Shown piece by piece: positions 24,853-33,200 of a stretch of DNA of 64,000 nt. This DNA is from a bacterium. GTDB taxonomy: Bacteria; Desulfobacterota; Binatia; DP-6. The notes beneath the pieces are model-generated. The model was not told the origin of the DNA. It saw only the letters and a program-made list of their open reading frames with translations, and did no database searches. The DNA lies in contig JAHCID010000001.1 in NCBI GenBank assembly GCA_026129405.1, positions 248,001 through 312,000 on the forward strand, in the 5' to 3' direction. Both the position numbers and the translations under genes were made by a program. Position 1 is the first letter of the stretch; every line of letters begins with the position of its first letter.

Positions 24853-27188
24853 GACGCCTGCGCCTCCCCCGGCCCCACGCCGTAGCCGTAGTAGCCGCCG
24901 TAGTAGCGCCCGTAGCCGTAGAGCGAGCCCCAGCCGCCCTGCACGTTGTTCACGAGCGCGCCGAGGATGTGGACGCCGGCCTGCTGGAGCTGGTCGCGCG
25001 CCCGCTTCACCAGCTCGCGCGGGGTGTCGTTGCCCTTCACGACCAGCACCACGCCGTCGGCCTCGCGGCCGAGGAGCACGGCGTCGGTCACCGGCAGCGT
25101 CGGCGGCGAGTCGACGATGACGAAGTCGTAGTCGTCGCGCAGCCTCTCGAGCGTGTCGCGCATGCGCTCCGAGCCGACCAGCTCGGCCGGGTTCGGCGGC
25201 GTCGGGCCGGCGGGCACGAAGAGCAGGTTCGGCACGTCGAGCACCCGGATCACGTCGTCGAGCTCCACCTGGCCGGCGAGGTAGCGCGACAGGCCGGTGT
25301 CGTTCGCGATGCCGAAGGCGCGGTGGCACGACGGCCGGCGCAGGTCGGCGTCGATCAGCAGCGTGCGCGAGCCCGACGCCGCGAGCGTGCTCGCGAGGTT
25401 CAGGCTGGTCGACGTCTTGCCTTCGCTGGCGGCGGCGCTGGTGACGACGAGCACGCGCGGCGGCGCGTTGGGCGTCGAGAAGAGCACGGCCGTGCGCATC
25501 GAGCGGAACGCCTCGGCGACCATCGACTTCGGCTCGCGGAACACGACCAGGTCGGCGGCGCGCGCGCCCGCAGGCGCCGGCACGTCCGCCGCCGGCCGCG
25601 CCACGGGCGCGCGGCGCTCGAAGCTCGGGATCACGGCCAGCGTCGGCAGCTGGAGGAGCGTCTCGACCTCCTCGCTGCTCTTCACGCTCGAGTCGAAGTA
25701 GTTGGCGACCAGGGTCGCGCCGACCGCGAACAGCACGCCGAGGAACGCGCCCAGCACGACGTTCAGCTTCACGTTCGGCTTCGCGGCGAACAGCGGCACC
25801 TCGGCGCGGTCGACGATGCGGACGTTCGTCGGCGTCAGCTCCGAGTTCACCGCGGTCTCCATCTGCTGCTTCAGCAACGAGTCGCGCAGCGAGCGGGCCG
25901 TGCCGACGTCCTTCTTGAGCAGCTCGTAGCGGGCCGCCATGCCCTGCAGCTTGAGCGCCGCCAGCTCCTGCTGCTCCACCTTCTCGCGCAGGCGCTGCTC
26001 GCGCAGCTCGTGCGCCTGGTGCTTCGCGCGCACGGCGGCGACCTCGCGCTTCACCTCGGCGTCGCGCTGCTTCGCGAGCGCGGCGCGCTGGAGGTCGAGC
26101 GCCACCATCTCCGGGTGGTTCGCGCCGATGCGGTCGGCCATCGAGGCCCGGCGCGCGTCGAGATCGAGCAGCGCGAGGCGCAGCTTCTGCACGCCGGCGG
26201 CGTCGAGGAAGTACGCGGTCGGATCGGCGTCCTTGCGGGTGAGGAACTCGTAGCGCGTCTCGAACGCCAGACGCGTGCCCTCGGCCTTCGTCAGCAGGGT
26301 CGACAGCTCGACGATGCGCTGCGTGACGACCTTGTGCTCCTGATCGATCGCGACGCTCGGGTGCTCGGCGGCGAAGGCGCGCAGCGCCGCCTCGGCGCGG
26401 TCGATCTTGTCGCGCGCCTCGCGCAGCTGCTCGCCGAGGAACGCCTTCGCAGTGACGTTGGTCACCAGCCGGGCCTCGTCGTTGGCCTCGATGTAGGCCT
26501 GCGTGTGGGCGGCGGCGAGAAAGGCGGACAGGCTCGGGGCGGGCGTCGAGAAGGTGATGTCGACGAGATCCGTGCCGCGGACCTCGGCGGCGCCGAGGTA
26601 GTCGAGATAGGTGGTGATGAGCTCGGGAGCGACCTCGACCGCTCCGGGCGGCTCCCCGAACTGGGCGAGCTGCGTCGGTCCCTCCCAGCCGCGCGGCCGC
26701 AGCAGGTTGAGCAGGCGACCGCTCACCTCGAGCAGCCCGCCGCGCCCCGAGCCGGGGTCGCGGAACGCCTCGCTCTGGTCGAGCCGGTGCGTGCGGATGA
26801 CGCGCTCGGCGAGGTCGCGGCTCTTCAGGATCGCCACCTGCGTGGCGAGGAAGCTCGACGAGCCGGCGACGTTGCGCTCGTCGTCGCCGACGCTGAGCAC
26901 GTTCTCCGCGAGCTTCAGCTGGATCGGCGACTGCTTCGCGACCTGGAGGCGCGTGGTCGCCGTATAGGTGCGCGGGGTGATCAGCGTCACCAGGATCGCG
27001 AGCGCCAGCGTCAGCCCGAAGCAGGTCGCCGCCAGCCAACGATACTTGTGCAGGATGCGCAGGTACTCGCGCAGGTCGACGCGCGGCGCGTCGGCGAACT
27101 CGGCGTCGATGACGTCGGCGGCCACCGCTGCCCGCGGCCGTCCGGGTGGCGGCCCACCGTTCGCGGGAACGATCGCGTTGCGGGCCAT
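24849..27188 (-). CDS. wzc: Polysaccharide co-polymerase / tyrosine autokinase Wzc
   Basis: 779 residues. Residues ~38-90 begin the Wzz chain-length domain with a first membrane helix (CFGLTLALAILVTLI). A long coiled-coil periplasmic region spans ~180-450, and a second helix (VVLGAFLGVLFAVGATLVA) follows near residue 480. The cytoplasmic BY-kinase has Walker A SAAASEGKTSTS (K591), A' motif LIDADLRRP and Walker B YDFVIVDSPP. The C terminus is a tyrosine cluster (YGYGRYYGGYYGYG), the autophosphorylation site. It controls chain length and works with Wza in export. The gene lies between wza (three-base gap) and the ligase-like gene. Confidence 0.95.
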   Translation of the reverse strand: MARNAIVPANGGPPPGRPRAAVAADVIDAEFADAPRVDLREYLRILHKYRWLAATCFGLTLALAILVTLITPRTYTATTRLQVAKQSPIQLKLAENVLSVGDDERNVAGSSSFLATQVAILKSRDLAERVIRTHRLDQSEAFRDPGSGRGGLLEVSGRLLNLLRPRGWEGPTQLAQFGEPPGAVEVAPELITTYLDYLGAAEVRGTDLVDITFSTPAPSLSAFLAAAHTQAYIEANDEARLVTNVTAKAFLGEQLREARDKIDRAEAALRAFAAEHPSVAIDQEHKVVTQRIVELSTLLTKAEGTRLAFETRYEFLTRKDADPTAYFLDAAGVQKLRLALLDLDARRASMADRIGANHPEMVALDLQRAALAKQRDAEVKREVAAVRAKHQAHELREQRLREKVEQQELAALKLQGMAARYELLKKDVGTARSLRDSLLKQQMETAVNSELTPTNVRIVDRAEVPLFAAKPNVKLNVVLGAFLGVLFAVGATLVANYFDSSVKSSEEVETLLQLPTLAVIPSFERRAPVARPAADVPAPAGARAADLVVFREPKSMVAEAFRSMRTAVLFSTPNAPPRVLVVTSAAASEGKTSTSLNLASTLAASGSRTLLIDADLRRPSCHRAFGIANDTGLSRYLAGQVELDDVIRVLDVPNLLFVPAGPTPPNPAELVGSERMRDTLERLRDDYDFVIVDSPPTLPVTDAVLLGREADGVVLVVKGNDTPRELVKRARDQLQQAGVHILGALVNNVQGGWGSLYGYGRYYGGYYGYGVGPGEAQAS

Positions 27189-27191
27189 GGC

Positions 27192-28355
27192 TCAGAAGAT
27201 CGGGATGCTGGCGCCGATGGCGACCATGCCGGTCGTGACCTTCCACATGCCCCATGGGATCAGGCGCGCGGTCGACGGCGGCACGCTGACGACGTCGCCG
27301 TCGGCGAGCGGCATGTCGGGCGCGGCGCCGCTGGCGACGGCGTCGAGATCGACCACGTACATCTTCTGCTCGTTCGGCCCGACGCTGCGCTTCACCACGG
27401 CCTGCCGGCGATCGGCGGCGAAGTGGTTGCCGCCCGCGGCGGCGATCGCGCCCGCCAGCGTGAGGCCGCGCGTCACCGGGTAGGCGCCGGGCTTCTCGAC
27501 CCAGCCGTCGACCAGGACGTTGCCGGCGGGCGAGATGCTCACCACGTCGCCGGCGGCGACGCGCACGTTCATGCGGCGCTCCTCGTCGCTGTCGGGCTGG
27601 ATCAGCGTCTCCAGATCGAGGCGGATCGGGTCGGCCTGGCCGGCCGGCGTGAAGGCGACGATGCGGCCGGCCTCCTTCGTCGGACCGCCCGCGGCCCAGA
27701 CCACGTCGGCGATCGTCGCCCCGGGACGCGTGACCGGATACAGGCCCGGCTTCTCGACCGTCCCCATGACGGCCACGACGCCGCTGCGGTACTCGGCGAG
27801 GCTGACCGTCACCTGCGGCTTGCGCAGGATGTCGGCGCGGACCAGCCGCTGCGCCAGCAGGGCCTCGAGCTCGCTGGTGGTGAGCCCTTCGGCCCGCACC
27901 GGCCCGAGGAGCGGCAGCGTGATCACGCCGTCGGCGCCGACGCGGAAGCCCTGGGTGAAGGTCGGCACGCCGGGCACCGTGGCCGCGACGATGCCGCGCG
28001 ACAGCTCGGCCGGTCCCCTGTTGCCGGACTCGAGCAGCTCGGGGATGCGGACCTCGAGCAGATCGTCGGGTCCGATGCGGTAGCCGCGGCGCGGATCGCC
28101 GCCGCTGCGCTCCGCGGCGAGCGCCTGGAGGCGCTCGCGATCACGCTCGCTGACGACGTCGCGCACGGCGACGTTCTCCGGCGGCGTGGAAAGCCCGACG
28201 TCGCGCTGGAGGCCGCATCCGGCCCCGCCGAGCGCGAGCCCGAAGCACACGAGGGCACAGACGCCGCGCCCGGAGACGGGGGGCAGACGCCCCCCCGCTT
28301 CACGACGCCGGGACGATCTCGGAGCTTTCCACGTGGATGGTGCTACGCCGGACAT
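27192..28355 (-). CDS. wza: Outer-membrane polysaccharide export protein, Wza family
   Basis: 387 residues. The signal region is unusually long (about 30 basic residues before the hydrophobic core) and ends GGAGC, giving a putative lipid-modified C47; the lipobox is weak because -3 is Gly. The Poly_export domain follows (YRIGPDDLLEVRIPEL ... FRVGADGVITLPLLGPVRAEGLTTSEL), then two SLBB-type repeats (VMGTVEKPGLYPVTRPGATIAD; VDGWVEKPGAYPVTRGLTLAG). It forms the outer-membrane channel. A C-terminal helix-like stretch ends SIPIF. Second gene of the operon, seven bases after the Cys-rich protein. Confidence 0.92.
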   Translation of the reverse strand: MSGVAPSTWKAPRSSRRREAGGRLPPVSGRGVCALVCFGLALGGAGCGLQRDVGLSTPPENVAVRDVVSERDRERLQALAAERSGGDPRRGYRIGPDDLLEVRIPELLESGNRGPAELSRGIVAATVPGVPTFTQGFRVGADGVITLPLLGPVRAEGLTTSELEALLAQRLVRADILRKPQVTVSLAEYRSGVVAVMGTVEKPGLYPVTRPGATIADVVWAAGGPTKEAGRIVAFTPAGQADPIRLDLETLIQPDSDEERRMNVRVAAGDVVSISPAGNVLVDGWVEKPGAYPVTRGLTLAGAIAAAGGNHFAADRRQAVVKRSVGPNEQKMYVVDLDAVASGAAPDMPLADGDVVSVPPSTARLIPWGMWKVTTGMVAIGASIPIF

Positions 28356-28362
28356 CGCCCCG

Positions 28363-28659
28363 TCAGTTGGTACATCCGGTCGACGGGGACTTCTTCGGGC
28401 ACTTCGGGTACTTCTTCTTCTTCAGCTTGCCGTTCGGCTTCTGGCAGACGGCACGGCAGACCTGGATCGCAGGCCGCTTCTTGTTCGGCTTGCAGGTCTT
28501 GCAGTCGAGGCTCACGCGCGTCTGCTTCTTGCCGCAGTTGCGCGCGTTGCAGATGCCCTGGGCCGCCGCGGGCTGGGCTATGGCGAGTCCCGCCGCGAGC
28601 AACGCCCCGGCCAGCAGTCCCACCAACCCCGTTCGTCCCCACCGGTTCATCACGTCCAT
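28363..28659 (-). CDS. Small secreted Cys/Lys-rich protein at the head of the polysaccharide operon
   Basis: 98 residues from the ATG at 28659, preceded by GGAGG seven bases upstream. The signal peptide covers about 1-34 (RTGLVGLLAGALLAAGLAIA, then QPAAA). The mature part of ~65 residues has eight cysteines and about fifteen lysines, including KKKK, and ends CTN. Two Cys pairs read CNARNC and CKTC. No family was recognised. Its stop lies seven bases before the wza start on the same strand, so it is probably the first gene of the export operon. Possible roles include a disulfide-bonded surface peptide or a polycation interacting with the acidic polymer; both are speculation. Confidence 0.7.
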   Translation of the reverse strand: MDVMNRWGRTGLVGLLAGALLAAGLAIAQPAAAQGICNARNCGKKQTRVSLDCKTCKPNKKRPAIQVCRAVCQKPNGKLKKKKYPKCPKKSPSTGCTN

Positions 28660-28977
28660 CCCAACCCCTCCTGCCGGCACTTGCCGAATCAGCGGACGGC
28701 GACGCGTCGTGGCGCCTCGAGCCACGGCGGACGGCACACGAGCGCTCCGCGAGTGACTCCAAAGCACGACCGGTGCGCGGCTCCTCCGAGCCAGCGCGGC
28801 CTCTCCACGACCACACCTCCCACCGCGAAAACGTCAAAACTATACGACGTGCCGGTTGTCAAGGAAGGAGTCGCGTTTGGAAGGCAATCCACGAAGCGGG
28901 ACTGGATGCGCCACCCGGTCGGGGGGCGGGTCGCGATTCATTTGACGCGCGCGGCACGGCTCGTTACGCGGATGCGC
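28660..28977. other. Divergent promoter region between polysaccharide operon and amidase
   Basis: 318 bases without a gene. Bases ~28825-28880 are the most AT-rich part (GCGAAAACGTCAAAACTATA). On the minus strand TTGACA (28862-28857) and TATAGT (28844-28839) occur, but 12 bases apart, too short for a standard promoter. On the plus strand TTGACG at 28963 is too close to the amidase start to be a normal -35. The region probably carries both promoters; the exact elements are not clear. Confidence 0.4.
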
Positions 28978-29790
28978 ATGCGTCGCTTCGTCGCCGCGGT
29001 CGCGCAGATGGCCTCCGGAGCCGACCGCGCACGCAACGTCGGACGCGCGAGCGAGCTCGTCCGCACCGCCGCCGCGCGCGGGGCACGGCTCGTGGTCCTG
29101 CCCGAGGTGTTCGCCTGGCGCGGCCCGCGCGAGGCCGAATCCGATCAGGCCGAGACCATCCCCGGGCCGACGAGCGACGCGCTGGCCGCGGTCGCGCGCG
29201 AGACGTGCGTCTGGCTCTGCATGGGCTCGGTGCTCGAGCGCGGTCCGCACGACGGCGGCGGCCGCAGCTGGAACACGAGCGTGCTCGTCTCACCCAGCGG
29301 CGAGATCGCCGCGTCCTACCGCAAGATCCATCTGTTCGACGTCGAACTGCCGGGACGGGTGTCGGTCCGCGAGTCCGACGCGCGCGCGCCGGGCACCCAG
29401 GTCGTGACGGTCTCGACCGAGCTCGGCACGATCGGCATGGCGGTCTGCTACGATCTGCGCTTCCCCGAGCTGTTTCGCCGTCAGGTGGCGGCGGGCGCCG
29501 AGCTGCTGACGCTGCCGTCGGCCTTCACGTTCGTCACCGGCGCGGCGCACTGGGCCGTGCTCTGCCGGGCGCGGGCGATCGAGAGCCAGTGCTATCTGCT
29601 GGCGGCGAACCAGACCGGCCCCAGTGCCCACGGTCATCTGGATTTCGGTCATTCGATGATCGTGGACCCCTGGGGCACGGTCCTGGCCGAAGCCCCCGAG
29701 GGCGAGGGGCTGGCCATGGCGGAAATCGATCGGGACTACGTCGTGCGCGTGCGCCGCGAGATGCCCTGCCTCGAGCACCGCCGGCTCTGA
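28978..29790 (+). CDS. Carbon-nitrogen hydrolase, Nit/omega-amidase type
   Basis: 270 residues. The nitrilase-fold triad is present: E43 (LPEVFAW), K116 (YRKIHLFDVELPG) and C157 (MAVCYDLRFPEL). The KIHLFDVE...ESD pattern is typical of the Nit1/Nit2 branch, which removes amide groups from deaminated glutathione or alpha-ketoglutaramate-type metabolites. It is cytoplasmic, with no signal peptide. The start is uncertain: ATGs at 28972 and 28978 are six bases apart, neither with a good Shine-Dalgarno sequence. It is convergent with the GAF gene, whose stop begins at the very next base. Confidence 0.9.
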   Translation: MRRFVAAVAQMASGADRARNVGRASELVRTAAARGARLVVLPEVFAWRGPREAESDQAETIPGPTSDALAAVARETCVWLCMGSVLERGPHDGGGRSWNTSVLVSPSGEIAASYRKIHLFDVELPGRVSVRESDARAPGTQVVTVSTELGTIGMAVCYDLRFPELFRRQVAAGAELLTLPSAFTFVTGAAHWAVLCRARAIESQCYLLAANQTGPSAHGHLDFGHSMIVDPWGTVLAEAPEGEGLAMAEIDRDYVVRVRREMPCLEHRRL

Positions 29791-30282
29791 TCAGACCTCC
29801 GGGTCCGAGCGCACGAGCGCGAGCGCGAGGGCCTCGGCGAGCACGCCCATCCGCTCCAGCTCGCGGGCGGTGAAGGGATAGTGGCGCTCGCGCCCCACCC
29901 AGAGGACGCCCAGCGTCCGGCCATGGCTCGCGACCGGCACGGCGTAGGCCACCGCCGCGTCCGGCGGATCCGCCGGATCGCGCAACGCAGGCCGCAGCCC
30001 CGCCGAAGCGATCGTGCGCTGCGCGCCGCCGGCGAGCGACAGCACGACCGCATCGGCATGGCCGAGCTCCGCCGCCGCGACCGCGACGGCGTCGACGGCG
30101 CCGCGGATGCGCTCGTCGCGGGCAAGGATCGTCCGCTCGAGCCGCCACAGCGCCAGCCGTGCGCGACCGAGCGCACGCTCGGCGTCCGACCGCTCCCGGG
30201 GAATCGCCGGGCGGGTCGTCACCCGCCGACGCGGCTCGGAAGCCGTCGCAGGAAGCCACTCGTCGAGGTGTGTCGGTCCCAT
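29791..30282 (-). CDS. Small GAF-domain protein
   Basis: 163 residues. The ATG at 30282 is chosen because GAGGAGG lies seven bases upstream. Residues ~45-155 fit a GAF domain: a helix (LALWRLERTILARDERIRGAV), strands around DAVVLSLAGG, and AVPVASHGRTLGVLWVGRERHYPFTARELERMGVLAEALALAL. GAF domains bind small ligands or act in signalling, but no output domain is attached and no partner kinase is adjacent. It may be a stand-alone sensor. It converges on the amidase gene without an intergenic gap. Confidence 0.75.
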   Translation of the reverse strand: MGPTHLDEWLPATASEPRRRVTTRPAIPRERSDAERALGRARLALWRLERTILARDERIRGAVDAVAVAAAELGHADAVVLSLAGGAQRTIASAGLRPALRDPADPPDAAVAYAVPVASHGRTLGVLWVGRERHYPFTARELERMGVLAEALALALVRSDPEV

Positions 30283-30385
30283 CACGCAACCTCCTCTTCG
30301 CCGCCGATTGAACCCGCACTTGGTGATTTCGGGAAGTCCGGCGAACGGTGAGCCTGCCCGCAACGATGGGTGACTCCGCGCGTGG

Positions 30386-30412
30386 CGCGGCGGGGCGGAC
30401 CGCCCCGCCGCG
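30386..30412. promoter_or_regulatory. 27-base near-perfect GC palindrome in a divergent intergenic region
   Basis: CGCGGCGGGGCGG and its exact complement CCGCCCCGCCGCG flank a single A at 30399. It lies in the 299-base region between the divergent GAF and FliL-like genes. As RNA it would fold into an 11-pair stem with a five-base loop. It may be a regulatory structure, a binding site or a GC-driven coincidence. Nothing else was seen in this gap. Confidence 0.35.
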
Positions 30413-30581
30413 GCGCGCCGGACAAATCCGTGCACGACGCCCGCGCCGGCGGCACGCGAGCGGCACACGGACGCACCCGGCGTCGCGTTCCCGTCGCTCC
30501 GGGCGCGCGCAACGCCCCGTGTCGACGGGTTCCCGACGTGGCGCACGCCTTGCTTCCGACGTCGCCGTGCGCCGAGACCGC

Positions 30582-30965
30582 ATGCCCGGACCGATCGCCT
30601 GGAGCGCCATCGCGCTCGTCGTCGCGGTCGCGCTCGCCTACTGGGGCCAGCGTCCGCCGAGCACGGGCATGCCCGGCGAGCACGTCGGGCGGGTGTCGCG
30701 CACGCGCGCGCCGCTGTTCGACGGCGGCTGCGTCTTCGCGGCCGACGTCCAGCTGAGCGGCCGCTGGGGCGACCTCTCGTTCAACCGCAACTACCTCGAC
30801 ATCAAGAAGGCGCTCGTGGCCCTGATGCGCACCAAGAGCCGCTACATGGTGAGCTCTCCCGTCGCGCGGGAGTCGCTGCGCCTGCAGATGGTGGCCGAGG
30901 TGAACCGGGTCGCCGGACGCCCGATCGCGCGCGAGATCCAGTTCTCGCAGTTCGTGGTCTTCTGA
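30582..30965 (+). CDS. FliL-like single-pass membrane protein
   Basis: 127 residues from the ATG at 30582. One N-terminal helix (IAWSAIALVVAVALAYW) is followed by a small periplasmic domain. The C terminus, SLRLQMVAEVNRVAGRPIAREIQFSQFVVF read in pieces, matches the end of flagellar FliL (RL...EINR..G...I..V.FTEFVV). FliL associates with stators and the flagellar basal body, but no flagellar gene is near, so this may be a non-flagellar relative. A longer in-frame extension upstream is arginine-rich and not considered real. It is followed after 49 bases by the acetyltransferase gene. Confidence 0.6.
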   Translation: MPGPIAWSAIALVVAVALAYWGQRPPSTGMPGEHVGRVSRTRAPLFDGGCVFAADVQLSGRWGDLSFNRNYLDIKKALVALMRTKSRYMVSSPVARESLRLQMVAEVNRVAGRPIAREIQFSQFVVF

Positions 30966-31014
30966 CGGCGGATTGAACCGCACCGGGGGTCGGTGGCAGG
31001 CTCGACCCCGCTCC

Positions 31015-31650
31015 ATGCCGAAATCGCCGCCGCCCGACGCCGCCCACGTCCCGGTCGAGGTCCGCGTCCGCCGCCTGCACCGGCGCGACCTCAACCGCAC
31101 GTGGGAGTTCCTGAAGCTCTGCTTCCGGGACGTGAACCGCGAGACGGTGGAGTACCAGCGGCCCCTCTCGAAACGGCACTTCGAGGACGTCTACGACGAC
31201 GAGGAGGTCGAGCAGCTCGTCTTCGAGGTCGGCGACCGCATCGTCGGCTACGCCGAGTGCGCGTCCGACGTCGGCGGCGACGACTCGTGGATCAACCCGC
31301 GCTACTTCGAGAAGCGCGGCATGCGCCCGCTCTACGTCGAGGAGCTGGCGGCGCACCCCGACTACCAGGGCCGCGGCGTGGGTACGTTCATGCTGGAGCA
31401 GCTCGCGCACCTCGCCCGCGTCCGCGGCTGCACGCACCTCGTGCTCGAGGTCGCCGAGAACAACGAGGCGGCGCTGCGCTGGTACCGCAAGCGCAGCTTC
31501 TACAAGCTCGACGCCGCCATCTTCCTCGCCCAGAAGATCGAGACCGAGCCCGAGCTGCTGCCGCCGCGCAAGATCGCCGCCCGCGACGCCGCGCGCCGCA
31601 CGCGCATCAAGGGCGCGACGCCGGCGAAGCCGCGCGCCGGCCGCAAGTAG
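31015..31650 (+). CDS. GNAT-family N-acetyltransferase
   Basis: 211 residues. The acetyl-CoA site is visible as VEELAAHPDYQGRGVGTFMLEQL (Q/R-x-x-G-x-G) followed by LVLEVAENNEAALRWYRKRSFYK. The N-terminal ~100 residues include a DDEEVEQLVFEVGDRIVGYAE strand pair. The C-terminal ~40 residues are basic (RRTRIKGATPAKPRAGRK). The ATG at 31015 is preferred over an in-frame TTG at 30973. The substrate is unknown; the resemblance is to RimI-like enzymes. It is convergent with the GFA gene seven bases away. Confidence 0.88.
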   Translation: MPKSPPPDAAHVPVEVRVRRLHRRDLNRTWEFLKLCFRDVNRETVEYQRPLSKRHFEDVYDDEEVEQLVFEVGDRIVGYAECASDVGGDDSWINPRYFEKRGMRPLYVEELAAHPDYQGRGVGTFMLEQLAHLARVRGCTHLVLEVAENNEAALRWYRKRSFYKLDAAIFLAQKIETEPELLPPRKIAARDAARRTRIKGATPAKPRAGRK

Positions 31651-31657
31651 CGCCACG

Positions 31658-32527
31658 CTACGCGGGCATGCCCTCGGCGTGGCGCGGCAGGCCGTCCGCC
31701 GGGAGCTCGAACCAGGGCGCCTTCGAGGCGACGAAGATGTGCATCTCGGGCACGATCGGCGGCGCGTCGTCGAGGCTGCCGAGCGGGATCACGGCGATGT
31801 TCCGCTCCGCGTCGGTGCGCGGCATCTTCGCCCCGCAGCGCCGGCAGAACACCTGCATGAAGTAGCGCGCCGCGGGCATCTTGTACGACGCCAGCAGCTC
31901 CTCGCCCTGTGTGAAGCGCAGGCCGTCGCGCGTGGTGAAGTAGTTCGCCGCGTGCGCCGCGGCGCGCGCCTTGCGGCAGCGCCCGCAGTGACAGCTCGCC
32001 GCACGCAGCGGCGCGCCCGGCGCGACGAATGCGACGCCGCCGCAGAGACAGCTCCCGCGCGTGCCCTCGCCCGACGGCGCCGGCGAGACGAGGTCCGGCT
32101 GCGGCGCCGGCGTGTCGGGGACGCCGCCGGGATACGTCTCGAACTGCACGAGGCCGTCGTCGATCCGGTACCAGGGCGCCTTCGAGCCCACGAAGATGTG
32201 CGACTCCGGTCGCGCCGTCACGCCCGAGTCGAGCGGACCGAGCGGCGTCTCGGCGAGATCCTCGAAGGCGGCGGCCCCGCTCGGCACGATCGTCCCGCAG
32301 CGGCCGCAGAAGGCACGCGTGTAGACGGGCGACGAGGCGAAGCGCACGACGCCGTCCTGCCCGCGCTCCCAGCGCAGCGACGCCGCCGGGAAGAGCCCGA
32401 ACGTCGCGAACGCGGTGCCGTGCGCCTTCCGGCAGCGCTGGCAGTGGCAATGGTGGACGAAGGCGAGCGGGCCGTCGACCGACCAGGCCACGTCGCCGCA
32501 GAGACAGCTCGAGTGGATGCGCGCCAT
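31658..32527 (-). CDS. Tandem GFA (CENP-V/GFA) domain protein
   Basis: 289 residues containing two complete GFA domains. The first has C8-L-C10-G, CHCQRC (27-32) and CGRCG; the second has SCLCGG, CHCGRC and CRRCGAKMP. Each also ends with an 'HIFV(G/A)SKAPW' tail. GFA domains bind zinc through these cysteines and occur in glutathione-dependent formaldehyde-activating enzyme relatives, most of which have no proven activity. Tandem duplication in one chain is less common than single domains. It lies 39 bases after mrpG on the same strand and could be the last gene of that operon. Confidence 0.88.
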   Translation of the reverse strand: MARIHSSCLCGDVAWSVDGPLAFVHHCHCQRCRKAHGTAFATFGLFPAASLRWERGQDGVVRFASSPVYTRAFCGRCGTIVPSGAAAFEDLAETPLGPLDSGVTARPESHIFVGSKAPWYRIDDGLVQFETYPGGVPDTPAPQPDLVSPAPSGEGTRGSCLCGGVAFVAPGAPLRAASCHCGRCRKARAAAHAANYFTTRDGLRFTQGEELLASYKMPAARYFMQVFCRRCGAKMPRTDAERNIAVIPLGSLDDAPPIVPEMHIFVASKAPWFELPADGLPRHAEGMPA

Positions 32528-32566
32528 GCCCCCCGTGTCGCCCGGAGGCTCGGCCGTCGCAAGCCG

Positions 32567-32938
32567 TCAGCGCCCGGCCGGACCCTCGCCCGCCCGCTCC
32601 GGCTCCGCCGGCGGCAGCTCGTCGACGTGCGTCTCGGGGCACGCGCGCACGCCGGCCCCGCGCGCGGCGCGGGCGAGCATGTGGGCGCCGATGGGCGCCG
32701 TCACGAAGAGCAGGACGATCGCGAGCGCCGCCTGGAACGCGACCGACGGCGAGCGCTCCGGCAGCGCCACCACCACCGCCGCCAGCATCGTGCTCACTCC
32801 GAGGGTCGCCGCCTTCGTCGGGGCGTGCATGCGCGTGTAGAAGTCGGGCAGGCGCACGAGGCCGATCGAGCCCACGAGCGTGAAGAACAGCCCCACCAGC
32901 AGCAGCACGCTGGCGACGAGCTCGTCGAGCTCACTCAA
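32567..32938 (-). CDS. mrpG: Na+/H+ antiporter subunit MrpG
   Basis: 123 residues, three hydrophobic helices (LVASVLLLVGLFFTLVGSIGLVRL; ALAIVLLFVTAPIGAHML). The subunit G signature LPDFYTRMHAPTKAATLG is intact. It starts at a TTG (32938) that overlaps the mrpF stop by eight bases. The hydrophilic tail after residue ~95 is longer than in many homologues. Last subunit of the seven-gene antiporter. Confidence 0.92.
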   Translation of the reverse strand: MSELDELVASVLLLVGLFFTLVGSIGLVRLPDFYTRMHAPTKAATLGVSTMLAAVVVALPERSPSVAFQAALAIVLLFVTAPIGAHMLARAARGAGVRACPETHVDELPPAEPERAGEGPAGR

Positions 32939-33200
32939 TGATGCGCCCTCGCATCAGCGCCTTGGCGATGGCCACCGTTCCCACGAAGCCGAGCAGCCCG
33001 AGGACGAGGATGGCGCCCATGTAGACGTCGGTCCGCAGGTGGATCGACAGCACGGCCAGCAGCGCGATCACGTTGATGGTCATCGTGTCGAGCGCGAGCA
33101 GGCGATCGACCGTCGCCGGGCCGATCACCAGCCGCCACAGGCAGAGCGCCAGCGAGATCGCCAGGCCCGATGCCGTGATCGCGGTCACGACGGCGAGCAC
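32931..33200 (-). CDS. mrpF: Na+/H+ antiporter subunit MrpF
   Basis: 89 residues, three helices with the conserved RLVIGPATVDRLLALDTM stretch of subunit F. The start is the GTG at 33200, inside the end of mrpE (16-base overlap). A longer frame running through upstream genes is a shadow. It functions only within the Mrp complex, which exchanges Na+ for H+ and supports pH and salt tolerance. Confidence 0.9.
   Translation of the reverse strand: MLAVVTAITASGLAISLALCLWRLVIGPATVDRLLALDTMTINVIALLAVLSIHLRTDVYMGAILVLGLLGFVGTVAIAKALMRGRIIE

Noticed and set aside
22240-27255. A single 1671-codon minus-strand frame covering wzc and the ligase-like gene
   Set aside because: Only its last 870 codons are protein-like; the first part is an Arg-rich shadow of wzc. 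The real start is the GTG at 24852 overlapping the wzc stop.
28839-28862. TTGACA and TATAGT on the minus strand upstream of the polysaccharide operon
   Set aside because: The spacer is only 12 bases, too short for a standard sigma-70 promoter, so it was not listed as a promoter.
30306-30990. Similar GATTGAAC(C)CGCAC strings near 30306 and 30971
   Set aside because: Short, only two copies, and one lies just past a stop codon; not enough to call a repeat or regulatory motif.
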